In this document: one piece after another, positions 27,502-35,657 of the stretch
Layout: each line of letters starts with the position of its first letter
Position numbering within the stretch: the first letter of the stretch is position 1
Assembly: GCA_963733085.1 (NCBI GenBank)
Contig: CAVTBY010000005.1
Span: 1 to 64,000, forward strand
DNA length: 64,000 bases
Direction of reading: 5' to 3'
Source: Desertimonas sp963733085
GTDB lineage: Bacteria; Actinomycetota; Acidimicrobiia; Acidimicrobiales; Ilumatobacteraceae
Program-made: the position numbers and the translations under genes
Notes under the pieces: generated by a model
Told to the model about the DNA's origin: nothing
What the model saw: only the letters and a program-made list of their open reading frames with translations
Database searches by the model: none

Positions 27502-27704
27502 GGCCGAGCAGACTAATCACTGCGTTCCCCGGCCACGCAGGCCGTGGCATGACGTGCGTGCGGGGGGTTGCGCGTGACCGTCCTGCCGCGCTGCATCGCC
27601 GTGCCGTCGCGGCGCTCACGAGACCGCCGGCTTCCAGGGCCAGCGCGCTTGCCGGCGCATCGATCGAACCCACGGAAGCCGACGAAGACCCGGGTGACCG
27701 CCGG
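27502..27704. other. Intergenic region before trxB operon
   Basis: 203 bases between the anti-sigma factor stop and the small membrane gene. I see no gene; it likely contains the promoter for the minus-strand trx operon. Confidence 0.4.
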
Positions 27705-28556
27705 TTACCCCTCGGCTTGGTCTGCCGATGGGGTGCGCAGGACGATCGCGCAGTTGTCGAGCGACACGGCGGCGTAGCCGTCGGCCGTGCTGGCTACGGC
27801 GACGTCGGTGACGGTGCCGTCCGCGTCCTCGACGATCGCGTCAGGTGGGGATGATCGAGGTCCCGTCTCGCAGTCGGCGACGACGTCGTCGAGCGGCGGG
27901 GGAGTGTCCTCGAGCGATTCGGCGAACGAGCGCAGCTGATCGGCGTCGCGAAGCACCGGCGGCGCCTCTGCCGCGGCCGGCGCGGCGGCTGCGTCCATCA
28001 TCAACTCCGTTGTCGCCATCGCTGCCGTTGCCACCGCTGTTGTCGCCACCTGTGCGGACGCCACGTCAGGGGGAGCCTCCGCCAACGGCTCTTGCGCCGT
28101 GTCGAACTCGGCTGCCGTCGTGACGCTCGGGGCCGCCACAACACCCGGCGCCGTGACGTCGGCTTGGCGGACCTCGTCTGCCGTGTCGTCGTCACCTCCC
28201 CGATTGGCGACGACGAACCCGCCGAGGACGAGCACGGCGACGGCGGCTGCCGCCGTCAGACCCTGCATCCAGTGGGCTTTGCGCCGGCTGGCAATCGGGA
28301 CGACGTTGGGCGGGGTGGGGGCGCCGGCCTGCAATTCGTCGAACGCCGCCAGGGCAGCTGCGATCGCGGCGTCGCGTTGCGCCGGTGGCGCCGGCGGGGT
28401 CACGACGACTGCGGCACGGACCCGGCGCAGCCGTTCGACTTCGGCCAGCAGTGCCGGGTCGCTCTCGACGCGGGCGCGCTCGTCTGCCGTTGCTTCGCCA
28501 TCGAGGTAGGCGCTCGCCAACTCAACGGCGTCGAAGTTGTCGTGGTCAGCCATCAT
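27705..28556 (-). CDS. Anti-sigma factor (non-zinc type)
   Basis: About 283 residues; ATG at 28556 overlaps the sigma gene by 11 bases. N-terminal cytoplasmic domain carries ELASAYLDGEATADERARVESDP, the usual anti-sigma segment without the HxxxCxxC zinc motif. A single membrane helix (GLTAAAAVAVLVLGGFVVA) follows at about residue 95-113. The rest is an Ala/Thr-rich exported region ending in a small folded domain with two cysteines. It should hold the adjacent ECF sigma factor until an envelope signal arrives. Matches the SigM/RsmA place in Mycobacterium. Confidence 0.8.
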   Translation of the reverse strand: MMADHDNFDAVELASAYLDGEATADERARVESDPALLAEVERLRRVRAAVVVTPPAPPAQRDAAIAAALAAFDELQAGAPTPPNVVPIASRRKAHWMQGLTAAAAVAVLVLGGFVVANRGGDDDTADEVRQADVTAPGVVAAPSVTTAAEFDTAQEPLAEAPPDVASAQVATTAVATAAMATTELMMDAAAAPAAAEAPPVLRDADQLRSFAESLEDTPPPLDDVVADCETGPRSSPPDAIVEDADGTVTDVAVASTADGYAAVSLDNCAIVLRTPSADQAEG

Positions 28557-29160
28557 TGGTCGCTTCGTGCGGGGGAGTGGATGTTGGACGCTCCACGGGC
28601 GGGTCGGGGTTCCCGAGGCGGCCGGCGAGGAGCGACCGGCCGCGGGCAATCCGCGACTTCACGGTGCCGACCGGGACCCCGATGGTGGCGGCGATCTCGG
28701 CGTAGTCGAGGTCGCACAGGTCGCGCAACACGACGGCGACGCGGAACTCCTCGGGAAGCTCGTCCAGCGCCTCGTCGATCGCCAACCGGTCGACGGTGGC
28801 CTCGACCCGCCGGTGAGACAGTGGGTCGGCGACCTCGGGGGTGGTGCCCCCCTCGTCGGTGACGTGCGGTGCCGGCCGCCGGTCGCGCTTGCGCAGCTCA
28901 TCGAGAGCGGCGTTGGTGGCGATCCGGTAGGTCCACGTCGAGAACGCCGAGCGGCCATCGAATCGGCCCAGCCCACGCACGATCGAGATCATCGCTTCCT
29001 GCGCTGCGTCATCGGCGTCGCGACTGGCGCCGGCGATGCGCCGGCAGATGGCGTGCACACGGTCGTAGTGGCGTCGCAGCAGGGTGTCGAGGGCCTGCCG
29101 GTCGCCCGCCTGCGCGGCGGCGACGAGCGCTCGATCGTCGGCAGCCTCGGCGGGACGCAT
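28546..29160 (-). CDS. ECF RNA polymerase sigma factor (SigM-like position)
   Basis: 204 residues. Sigma region 2: LLRRHYDRVHAICRRI, DAAQEAMISIVRGLGRFDGRSAFSTWTYRIATNAALDELRKR. Region 4: ELPEEFRVAVVLRDLCDLDYAEIAATIGVPVGTVKSRIARGR. Group IV sigma factor for an envelope or redox stress regulon; the neighbours (thioredoxin system, cwlM) are conserved around mycobacterial sigM. The long linker between the regions and a Pro-rich tail are normal variants. Confidence 0.92.
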   Translation of the reverse strand: MRPAEAADDRALVAAAQAGDRQALDTLLRRHYDRVHAICRRIAGASRDADDAAQEAMISIVRGLGRFDGRSAFSTWTYRIATNAALDELRKRDRRPAPHVTDEGGTTPEVADPLSHRRVEATVDRLAIDEALDELPEEFRVAVVLRDLCDLDYAEIAATIGVPVGTVKSRIARGRSLLAGRLGNPDPPVERPTSTPPHEATNDG

Positions 29161-29169
29161 CGGCGGTCG

Positions 29170-30930
29170 TCAGCCGGCGGTGAAGGCGAGTTCGCCGAGC
29201 ACTGCCTGATACGGATTCCCGCAGGCCGGGGCATGGCCGGCCTGGCGGAACAGGACGAGCACGTGGCGGGCGGCCGTCGGGATATCGACGGCGTGTGATG
29301 CGGATGAGTTGCCCACGAGGCGCTCCAATCGCTGCCCCCAGAGGTCGATCTCCGGCGGGACCTGCTCGGCGTCCGTGGCGAACACGTCGACGACGTACGG
29401 GGACGAGCCGACGTCGAAGCTGATCGTCCCGCTCGACGGTGACGTCAGCGTGGCGACGATGCCGACTCCGGCCTTGCCCATGTACTGCTCGGTGTAGCAC
29501 TCCGTAGTCCAGTTCGTGCTGGCGTCGCCGTCGGCACGGGACTGGTCGAGGATGTCGTCGTTCTCCTCGCCGTTGCCGCCGTTGACGGCGGGGTCGAACG
29601 ACGCCAGGGTGGCGATCTGGCTGACTGTGCCGGTTGCTCGGGCGCCTGCAGGCGGGGTAGCGGCGGCCGCTGTCGTGGTCGCCGCGGTGGTGCCGACGAC
29701 GGTCGGCGTTGGTGATCCACCGTCGTCGGGACGGATCGTCGCCCACAACACGAGCGACACGACGATGCCGATCGCCAGCAATAGGCAGATGACGACGAAC
29801 GACGGCGCGAATCGCGTCTGCATGTCGCGCGCCGGGCGGCCGCGCAGTTGGGGGCCGGCGGTCGGTGTGCGCTGGCGTGGCTCGTCGCCGTACACCGGCG
29901 GTCGCGGCGGGGTCGCCTCGCCGGCGATGGCCCTGGCGGCGAGTGCGCGTCCGCGTGCCTGCGCGCTTGCGGGATCGAGACGGCGACGGGTGCGGCGCAT
30001 CGGGGGTTGGCCGGGAAGCCGAGTCGATCCGTCGTCGATGTGTTCGAGCGTCGAGGGCGGCTCGCCGGCGAGCCGTAGCAGCTCGGCGCGCAGGTCGGCG
30101 CCGGACGCCGGTCGCCGGTTCGGGTTACGGGCGAGCAGACGGTGGATGAGGTCGACGAGGCCGCGTGACAGCGTGGGCCGAAGGCGGGCGAGGTCGGTCG
30201 GATCGCGCTGCAGACGGGCGAGGGCGGTGTCGGCATCGGTCTCGCCGATGAAGGGAACCCGCCCGGCGAGGCACTCGTAGAGCACGAGACCGAGCGAGTA
30301 GAGGTCGGCACGGCCGTCGAGCTTGCGACCGCGGACCTGCTCGGGCGACAGGTACTTCGCCGTGCCCATCATCACGTTGTCGCTGGTGAGGTCGTCGCCG
30401 CCGTCGAGACCCTTGGCAATGCCGAAATCGGTGAGCAGGACACGGCCGTCGGGGGTCACGAGGATGTTGCCGGGCTTGACATCGCGGTGGACGAAGCCGG
30501 CACGGTGCGCCGCATCGAGGGCGGCAGCGACACAGGTGCCGATGTGGATCGTCAACTCCGGGCTGAGCCGGGTCTGGACGTCGAGCAACTGGCGCAGACT
30601 CTTGCCGTCGACCAGTTGCATGACGACGGCTTGGCGGCCGCCCTCGGCGAACACGTCGTGGACGGCGACGATGTTTGGATGGGTGAGGCCGGCGACGGCG
30701 ACAGCCTCGCGGCGGAAGCGCTCAGCGACGACGGGATCGGCAGCCAGGCTCGGCTTCAACCACTTGAGAGCGACACGACGATCGAGCGAGAGGTCGGTCG
30801 CCAGCCACACTTCGGCCATCCCGCCCTGGGCGAGACGACGCTCCAACCGGTAGCGACCGGCGAGAACGACGGGTCGGTCACCCTGTTGAGGAGACGCGCC
30901 TGGAGCGGGGGGCGTGGTGGGAGCCGGCAT
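29170..30930 (-). CDS. Membrane Ser/Thr kinase with MurJ-type C-terminal extracellular domain
   Basis: 586 residues. Kinase domain at about 20-290 has all catalytic motifs: RLAQGGMAEVWLA, VALKWL, HRDVKPGNILV, LLTDFGIAKG, and MMGTAKYLSPEQ. A basic juxtamembrane linker leads to one membrane helix (FVVICLLLAIGIVVSLVLWATI), a Thr/Ala linker and a discoidin-like extracellular domain (ASFDPAVNGGNGEENDD, GDASTNWTTECY, GVGIVATLTSPSSGTISFDVGSSPY). In Mycobacterium Rv3910 the same kinase-TM-domain order is fused behind MurJ, and the kinase is inactive. Here the MurJ part is absent from the locus and the kinase looks active. It likely coordinates wall synthesis. Confidence 0.88.
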   Translation of the reverse strand: MPAPTTPPAPGASPQQGDRPVVLAGRYRLERRLAQGGMAEVWLATDLSLDRRVALKWLKPSLAADPVVAERFRREAVAVAGLTHPNIVAVHDVFAEGGRQAVVMQLVDGKSLRQLLDVQTRLSPELTIHIGTCVAAALDAAHRAGFVHRDVKPGNILVTPDGRVLLTDFGIAKGLDGGDDLTSDNVMMGTAKYLSPEQVRGRKLDGRADLYSLGLVLYECLAGRVPFIGETDADTALARLQRDPTDLARLRPTLSRGLVDLIHRLLARNPNRRPASGADLRAELLRLAGEPPSTLEHIDDGSTRLPGQPPMRRTRRRLDPASAQARGRALAARAIAGEATPPRPPVYGDEPRQRTPTAGPQLRGRPARDMQTRFAPSFVVICLLLAIGIVVSLVLWATIRPDDGGSPTPTVVGTTAATTTAAAATPPAGARATGTVSQIATLASFDPAVNGGNGEENDDILDQSRADGDASTNWTTECYTEQYMGKAGVGIVATLTSPSSGTISFDVGSSPYVVDVFATDAEQVPPEIDLWGQRLERLVGNSSASHAVDIPTAARHVLVLFRQAGHAPACGNPYQAVLGELAFTAG

Positions 30931-31100
30931 TCCGCCACGTCAAACTAGTTGTAGGACCCGCCGAACTGGGGGAGGGTGGTTTTCAGCGGCTCTCCGAATC
31001 TGGCGATCCTCCATGTCTTTGGCACAAACGGCGCCACGAACGACGCCAAATCGACCAAAGAGGTCTGCCGGAGTCTTGGCGACGAGGCACGATCGTTGTC

Positions 31101-31835
31101 GTGGCCGACGCCATCTTCGAAGATCCACGGCTTGCCCGCGTGTACGACCCTCTCGACCCGGATCGCAGCGACCTGGAGGTCTACATCGCGCTCGTCGAGG
31201 AACTCGGAGCTACCTCCGTGATCGACGTCGGCTGCGGCACCGGCTCGTTCGCCTGCGCCCTGGCCCAACGGGGGATTGCGGTCACCGCGGTCGACCCGGC
31301 TGCCGCCAGCCTCGAAGTCGCCGTCGGCAAGCCCGGAGCCGAGACAGTGCGCTGGCTGCACGGCGATGCCACGGCCTTGCCCCCGTTGAGCGCCGACGCC
31401 GCCTTCATGACCGGCAACGTCGCCCAGGTCTTCGTCACCGACAGCCAGTGGATGGAGACCTTGTGCGCCAGTCGTGATGCCCTTCGCGCCGGCGGGCGGC
31501 TGGTGTTCGAGACCCGCGACCCAGCCCAGCGAGGTTGGGAGCAGTGGACGCCGGAACTTACCCGCCGGTCGATCATCGTGCCGGGAGCCGGAAGGGTCGA
31601 CGCTTGGGAGGAGGTCATCGATGTGTCAGGACAACTCGTCACTTTCCGGTCGATGATCGCGTTCAGGCGGGATGACGTTGTGCTGGAGTCGGTCTCGACC
31701 CTGCGCTTCCGCGAGCGGGCTGAGGTCGAGGACACGCTCGTCGACGCAGGGTTCGAAGTCATGGACGTCCGCGAAGCTCCGGACCGGCCAGGCCAGGAGT
31801 TCGTCTTCCTCGCTCGGCGCACGTCGCTTGTGTAG
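31101..31835 (+). CDS. Class I SAM-dependent methyltransferase
   Basis: 244 residues, GTG start. Motif I SVIDVGCGTGSFACALAQRG, acidic motif II VTAVDPAAAS, and a C-terminal substrate domain (DVVLESVSTLRFRERAEVEDTLVDAGFEVMDV) typical of small-molecule methyltransferases. Transcribed divergently from the kinase gene with 170 bases between. The substrate is not predictable. Confidence 0.85.
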   Translation: MADAIFEDPRLARVYDPLDPDRSDLEVYIALVEELGATSVIDVGCGTGSFACALAQRGIAVTAVDPAAASLEVAVGKPGAETVRWLHGDATALPPLSADAAFMTGNVAQVFVTDSQWMETLCASRDALRAGGRLVFETRDPAQRGWEQWTPELTRRSIIVPGAGRVDAWEEVIDVSGQLVTFRSMIAFRRDDVVLESVSTLRFRERAEVEDTLVDAGFEVMDVREAPDRPGQEFVFLARRTSLV

Positions 31836-31930
31836 AGGAAAGCGACCAGATTCGGTCTGATTGCTGCACACAAGCGCTCGATCCCGGCATCGGCACCGCA
31901 CCAGCCGTCGCCCAAGCACCTCGCGCGGAG

Positions 31931-32785
31931 CTACCGCTCTTGGAAGGCGACGCCGATGGTGCCGAGGCCGGCGTGGGCGCCGACGACGGGGCCGATCTGA
32001 CCGACGACGATCTCGTCGGGGTACAAGGGGCGCAACTGGGCGACGAACTCGTCGATGTCGTCGCAGTCGGCGTGGAGCACGGCGAGGTGCTCCATCGATC
32101 CGGAAGCGGCGGCCACCTTGTCGACGAGGAACTTGAGCGCCTTGCTCCTCGTGCGCTGGCGGCCGTACTGCTCGACGACACCGTCCTCGACGGCGATGAT
32201 CGGCTTGATCGACAGCGCCGTCGCCAGCAGCGCCTTGGCGTTACCGACACGACCACCCTTCTTGAGGTTCTCCATCGTGTCGAGGGCCCCGAACACCCGG
32301 GTGCGGCCGACGAGATCGGTGGCGGTGGCGACAATGCTGTCGAGGCCGGTGGCGTCTGCAGAGAGCGAGGCAGCCTGGGCGGCGCAGGCGAGCACCATTG
32401 TCCCGGTGCCCAGCGACACGGTGCGGCTGTCGACGACGCGCACCGTGATCCCGTCGGCAGCAACGGACTTGGCGGCCAGTTCGGCGCTCTGGAACGTGGC
32501 CGAGAGGGCACCGGACAGCGTGATCGCGACGATGTGGTCGGAACCTTGCTCGGCCAGCCGTCGATAGGACTGCTCGAACCGGCCCGGTGACGGAGCGGCG
32601 GTCGACGGCAGAGTGGGCGAGGCCTTGCAGCGCCGCCAGAACTCCGCAGTCGACAACTCCTCGCGGTCGACGAACTCTTCGTCCCCGAAGCGGATCGACA
32701 GCGGCACGATCTCGACCCCCAGACGGCGAACGACGTCGTCGGGCAGGTCGCAAGCACTGTCGGTGACGATCCCAATGCGGCTCAT
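31931..32785 (-). CDS. DegV family fatty-acid-binding protein
   Basis: 284 residues. N-terminal IGIVTDSACDLP, then ITLSGALSATFQSAELAA, RVVDSRTVSLGTGTMVL and LKKGGRVGNAKALLATALSIKPII, all DegV signature regions. Family members bind a single fatty acid and can serve FakA-type kinases; no fakA is visible here. A 12-bp palindrome ATGAACGTTCAT (32869-32880) lies upstream, at the end of the next gene. Confidence 0.92.
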   Translation of the reverse strand: MSRIGIVTDSACDLPDDVVRRLGVEIVPLSIRFGDEEFVDREELSTAEFWRRCKASPTLPSTAAPSPGRFEQSYRRLAEQGSDHIVAITLSGALSATFQSAELAAKSVAADGITVRVVDSRTVSLGTGTMVLACAAQAASLSADATGLDSIVATATDLVGRTRVFGALDTMENLKKGGRVGNAKALLATALSIKPIIAVEDGVVEQYGRQRTRSKALKFLVDKVAAASGSMEHLAVLHADCDDIDEFVAQLRPLYPDEIVVGQIGPVVGAHAGLGTIGVAFQER

Positions 32786-32876
32786 CGGTGCACCTCTCGG
32801 TAGGACTGCGAGCGACGAGGCGCCAGCCGAGGAGCGGCCAGAAGCGGCCTGCGTGGCCGGGGAACGCAATGAACGT

Positions 32877-33593
32877 TCATTCGGGGATCATCGCATGCTC
32901 AGTGCGTCGGTCGGCTCGCCGGCGTCGCAAGTGCATGTACCACCACGACGCCAGCACGAGGGCGGCGCCGCCGGTGACCACCTGACTGAGCCCGTTGACA
33001 TGGCTCACCCGACCCTTGAGCACCACCGGCGGGCCGATCTGCGCGCCATCCGGAGCGAGCACGTCCACCTCGATCGTGAACGTCCCGCGCGAGCGCGCCT
33101 CGACGGGCACGTCGACTTCGATCGAGCCGAGCGCCGGGACCTCCACCGACTCGGTCGGTTTGTCCGTCGCCAGCTTTGGTGAGCGAACGCGGAGTTCGAC
33201 TCGAAGCGGCTCCGGACCGGTGTTGCGAATTGGCAGTCGCAGCGTGTTCGACGTCCCGGTGAACGTGAACGTGAACGGCTCCGGGGCGACGATCGCCGAG
33301 AGCACGGCGTCGACCTCGGTCTCGATCTCGGCGAGGCGGGATGCTGCCGTGGCGTCGTCGACCTCGGTCGACAGCAGCTCGTCGAGTTGGCGGTTCCACT
33401 CGTCTGGCAATGTCGAGTCGATGAGCATCGAGGCAGCATGGTGCGCGTTCTCGCGGACGGCATCGACGTCGGCCTGGCGCTCCGACGGGGCGACCTCGGC
33501 GAAGGCCGCTGGGGGCGCCGAGATCGTCATCGCGCAAGCAACCGTCAGTACAACGAGGACGTGGAGCGGGCGGGGGGACCAGCCGGGTCTCAC
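32877..33593 (-). CDS. DUF6049-like exported membrane-anchored protein (short form)
   Basis: 238 residues. Signal peptide (LHVLVVLTVACAMTISAPPAAFA), an extracytoplasmic helical part, an immunoglobulin-like part (FTFTFTGTSNTLRLPIRNTGPEPLRVELRV), and a C-terminal membrane helix before a basic tail (WYMHLRRRRADRR). It matches only the C-terminal third of the long DUF6049 proteins that precede MurJ in actinobacteria (Rv3909). GTGA overlap with the GNAT gene. Family link is by position and layout. Confidence 0.6.
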   Translation of the reverse strand: MRPGWSPRPLHVLVVLTVACAMTISAPPAAFAEVAPSERQADVDAVRENAHHAASMLIDSTLPDEWNRQLDELLSTEVDDATAASRLAEIETEVDAVLSAIVAPEPFTFTFTGTSNTLRLPIRNTGPEPLRVELRVRSPKLATDKPTESVEVPALGSIEVDVPVEARSRGTFTIEVDVLAPDGAQIGPPVVLKGRVSHVNGLSQVVTGGAALVLASWWYMHLRRRRADRRTEHAMIPE

Positions 33594-34348
33594 ACCGAGC
33601 GGACCTCGAACTGGAGAACCGTCAGCAGTTCTTCCATCGGGGTGAACCCGAGCGACCGGTAGAGCGCGAGTGCCGCCGCGTTGTCGACCGACGTGTTGAC
33701 CAGACAGTCCGGCAAACGGCGCCTGATCATCCAGCGCAGCGCATCTGTAGTGAGCGCCCGCCCGTGGCCGCGACGCTGCACCCGCGGGTCGACGGCAAGG
33801 CGTTGGAGGTAGCCGTGCTCCGACGACGCCCCGGCGATGGCGAACGCCACCGGCTCGGCGAGAGGACCGATGCCGAGTCGTCGGCGCGGCGTGGAGACAC
33901 GGTAACGAGCGGCGTGGACGGGGGTGGCCCGGCAGATCTCGGCGAGCTCCATCGCATCGTGGCCCCAGGGGCCGCCGAAGGCGGAACGGTCGATCTCCGC
34001 CGCCGCCCCGAACTGGTGGCGTCGCAGCGTGCGTGTTGACCGGTCACCGTGGCCGGCGGCGACGGACTGCACGTGGGCATCTCTGAGATCGGCGCGCAGC
34101 AGCACGAGTCGATCGGCGATCTCGAATCCCGCAGCCTCGAAACGAGCGGCAGCCCGCGGGTAGAGGGCGGCGCTGCGGAACGTCGTCGGCGTCGAGAGGC
34201 CTGCGGCGGCGGCATCGAGCCAGTCCCGGAGCTCGTCGACCTCGGGCACGATCGAGTCGTCGCGGAGCCGGACGTGGACGAGCGCGCTGCCATCGGACGC
34301 GGTGCGTACCACCAGGGAACGCAATGCACCGGCCGAGCGGAGGTTCAC
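33590..34348 (-). CDS. GNAT-family N-acetyltransferase
   Basis: 252 residues, GTG start. The C-terminal half is a GNAT fold: LQRLAVDPRVQRRGHGRALTTDALRW is the acetyl-CoA loop, and TSVDNAAALALYRSLGFTPM is the final motif. The N-terminal half resembles the degenerate first domain of two-domain GNATs such as mycothiol synthase, but identity with MshD is not established. Confidence 0.8.
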   Translation of the reverse strand: MNLRSAGALRSLVVRTASDGSALVHVRLRDDSIVPEVDELRDWLDAAAAGLSTPTTFRSAALYPRAAARFEAAGFEIADRLVLLRADLRDAHVQSVAAGHGDRSTRTLRRHQFGAAAEIDRSAFGGPWGHDAMELAEICRATPVHAARYRVSTPRRRLGIGPLAEPVAFAIAGASSEHGYLQRLAVDPRVQRRGHGRALTTDALRWMIRRRLPDCLVNTSVDNAAALALYRSLGFTPMEELLTVLQFEVRSV

Positions 34349-34398
34349 TCACTGCCACGGTACCGGCGCTGTCCGGGGTGGCTCTAGCGTGGAACGCA

Positions 34399-35415
34399 AT
34401 GACCGTTCTGTTCGCGACCCATCCGCTGTTCCTCGAACACCGGACTGGTGCGCATCATCCCGAGCAGCCGTCACGCCTGACAGCGGTCGCCGACGCCGTT
34501 CACCGGCCGGAGTTGAGTGGCGCCATCGTCCCGATCGAACCGCAGCCGGCGAAGCGCGCCGAGCTCGAGCGCGTGCACCCACCGTGGTTCCTCGAACGCC
34601 TCGATCACCTGTGTGCCGCGGGAGGCGGATGGATCGACGCCGATACGGCCACGAGCGCGCACTCGGCATCGGCCGCAGTCCTCGCTGCCGGCGCCGGCCT
34701 CACCGCCGTGGCGGCGCTGCGACGGGGTGAGGGTGACGCGGCGTTCTGCGCCGTGCGGCCCCCCGGCCACCACGCAACACCGACCGACTCGATGGGGTTC
34801 TGCTTGGTGTCCAACATCGCGGTCGTCGCCGCCGACCTCGCTGCGGCCGGCGAGCGGGTGTGGATCTTCGACTTCGACGCCCATCACGGCAACGGAACCC
34901 AGGCGGTCTTCTACGACGACCCTCGCGTCCTCTTCGTCAGCACCCACCAGTGGCCGCTCTACCCCGGCACCGGCCGGCGCACGGAGACCGGCGACGACGA
35001 GGGGTTCGGGACGACGGTCAACATCCCGCTGCCGCCGGGCACGACCGGCGACGTCTACCTCCGGGCGTTCGACGAGGTTGTCGCCCCGATCGTCACCGAC
35101 TTCGCACCGACGTGGTTGCTGATCTCGGCAGGATTCGACGCCCACCGTGCCGACCCGTTGACGGATCTCGCCCTCAGCGCCGGCGACTTCGCCGCCCTCA
35201 CTGCCCGCGCCGTGGAATTCGTGCCAGCGGGGCGCACGGTGGCGATGCTCGAAGGTGGGTATGACCTCGACGCCCTCACGGCAAGCACGGCCAGCGTGCT
35301 CGGGGTCCTCGCCGGGGCCGGCAGCGGCACGGCGGAACGGTCGACGGCCGGCGGTCCCGGCGCCGACGCCGTCGCCGCCGTTCGCGACCAGTGGCACGAG
35401 GCCGGCGCCCTGTAG
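34399..35415 (+). CDS. Histone deacetylase-superfamily deacetylase (AcuC/HDAC class II-like)
   Basis: 338 residues, ATG at 34399. Zinc-dependent deacetylase motifs are in order: EHRTGAHHPEQPSRL, FCAVRPPGHHATPTDSMGFC (active-site His pair), WIFDFDAHHGNGTQ (zinc Asp/His), SAGFDAHRADPL (zinc Asp), and MLEGGYDL. Bacterial members deacetylate polyamines, acetyl-lysine or small amides. Divergent from the GNAT gene with 50 bases between, an acetylase/deacetylase pair of possibly shared control. Confidence 0.92.
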   Translation: MTVLFATHPLFLEHRTGAHHPEQPSRLTAVADAVHRPELSGAIVPIEPQPAKRAELERVHPPWFLERLDHLCAAGGGWIDADTATSAHSASAAVLAAGAGLTAVAALRRGEGDAAFCAVRPPGHHATPTDSMGFCLVSNIAVVAADLAAAGERVWIFDFDAHHGNGTQAVFYDDPRVLFVSTHQWPLYPGTGRRTETGDDEGFGTTVNIPLPPGTTGDVYLRAFDEVVAPIVTDFAPTWLLISAGFDAHRADPLTDLALSAGDFAALTARAVEFVPAGRTVAMLEGGYDLDALTASTASVLGVLAGAGSGTAERSTAGGPGADAVAAVRDQWHEAGAL

Positions 35416-35657
35416 CGCTCCCGACCTCGAATTGGTGAGCGCAGCCAGCAGGTTTCGGCCTTCTCGATGTGTCGGTGAGTGCACCCGCCGGTCGATGCCG
35501 GGTTCTACCGCCACAAACGAGACGAATTTGTCGTCAGCGGCGCCGCAGAATCGCGGCACCGTCGCTGTCGCTGGTCTGGCGTCGAAGCCGTGCCAGCGGG
35601 CGCCTACGCCGTACCCTTGGCAGCGGGAGGAACCGCGACTCACGCCCATCACGACCG

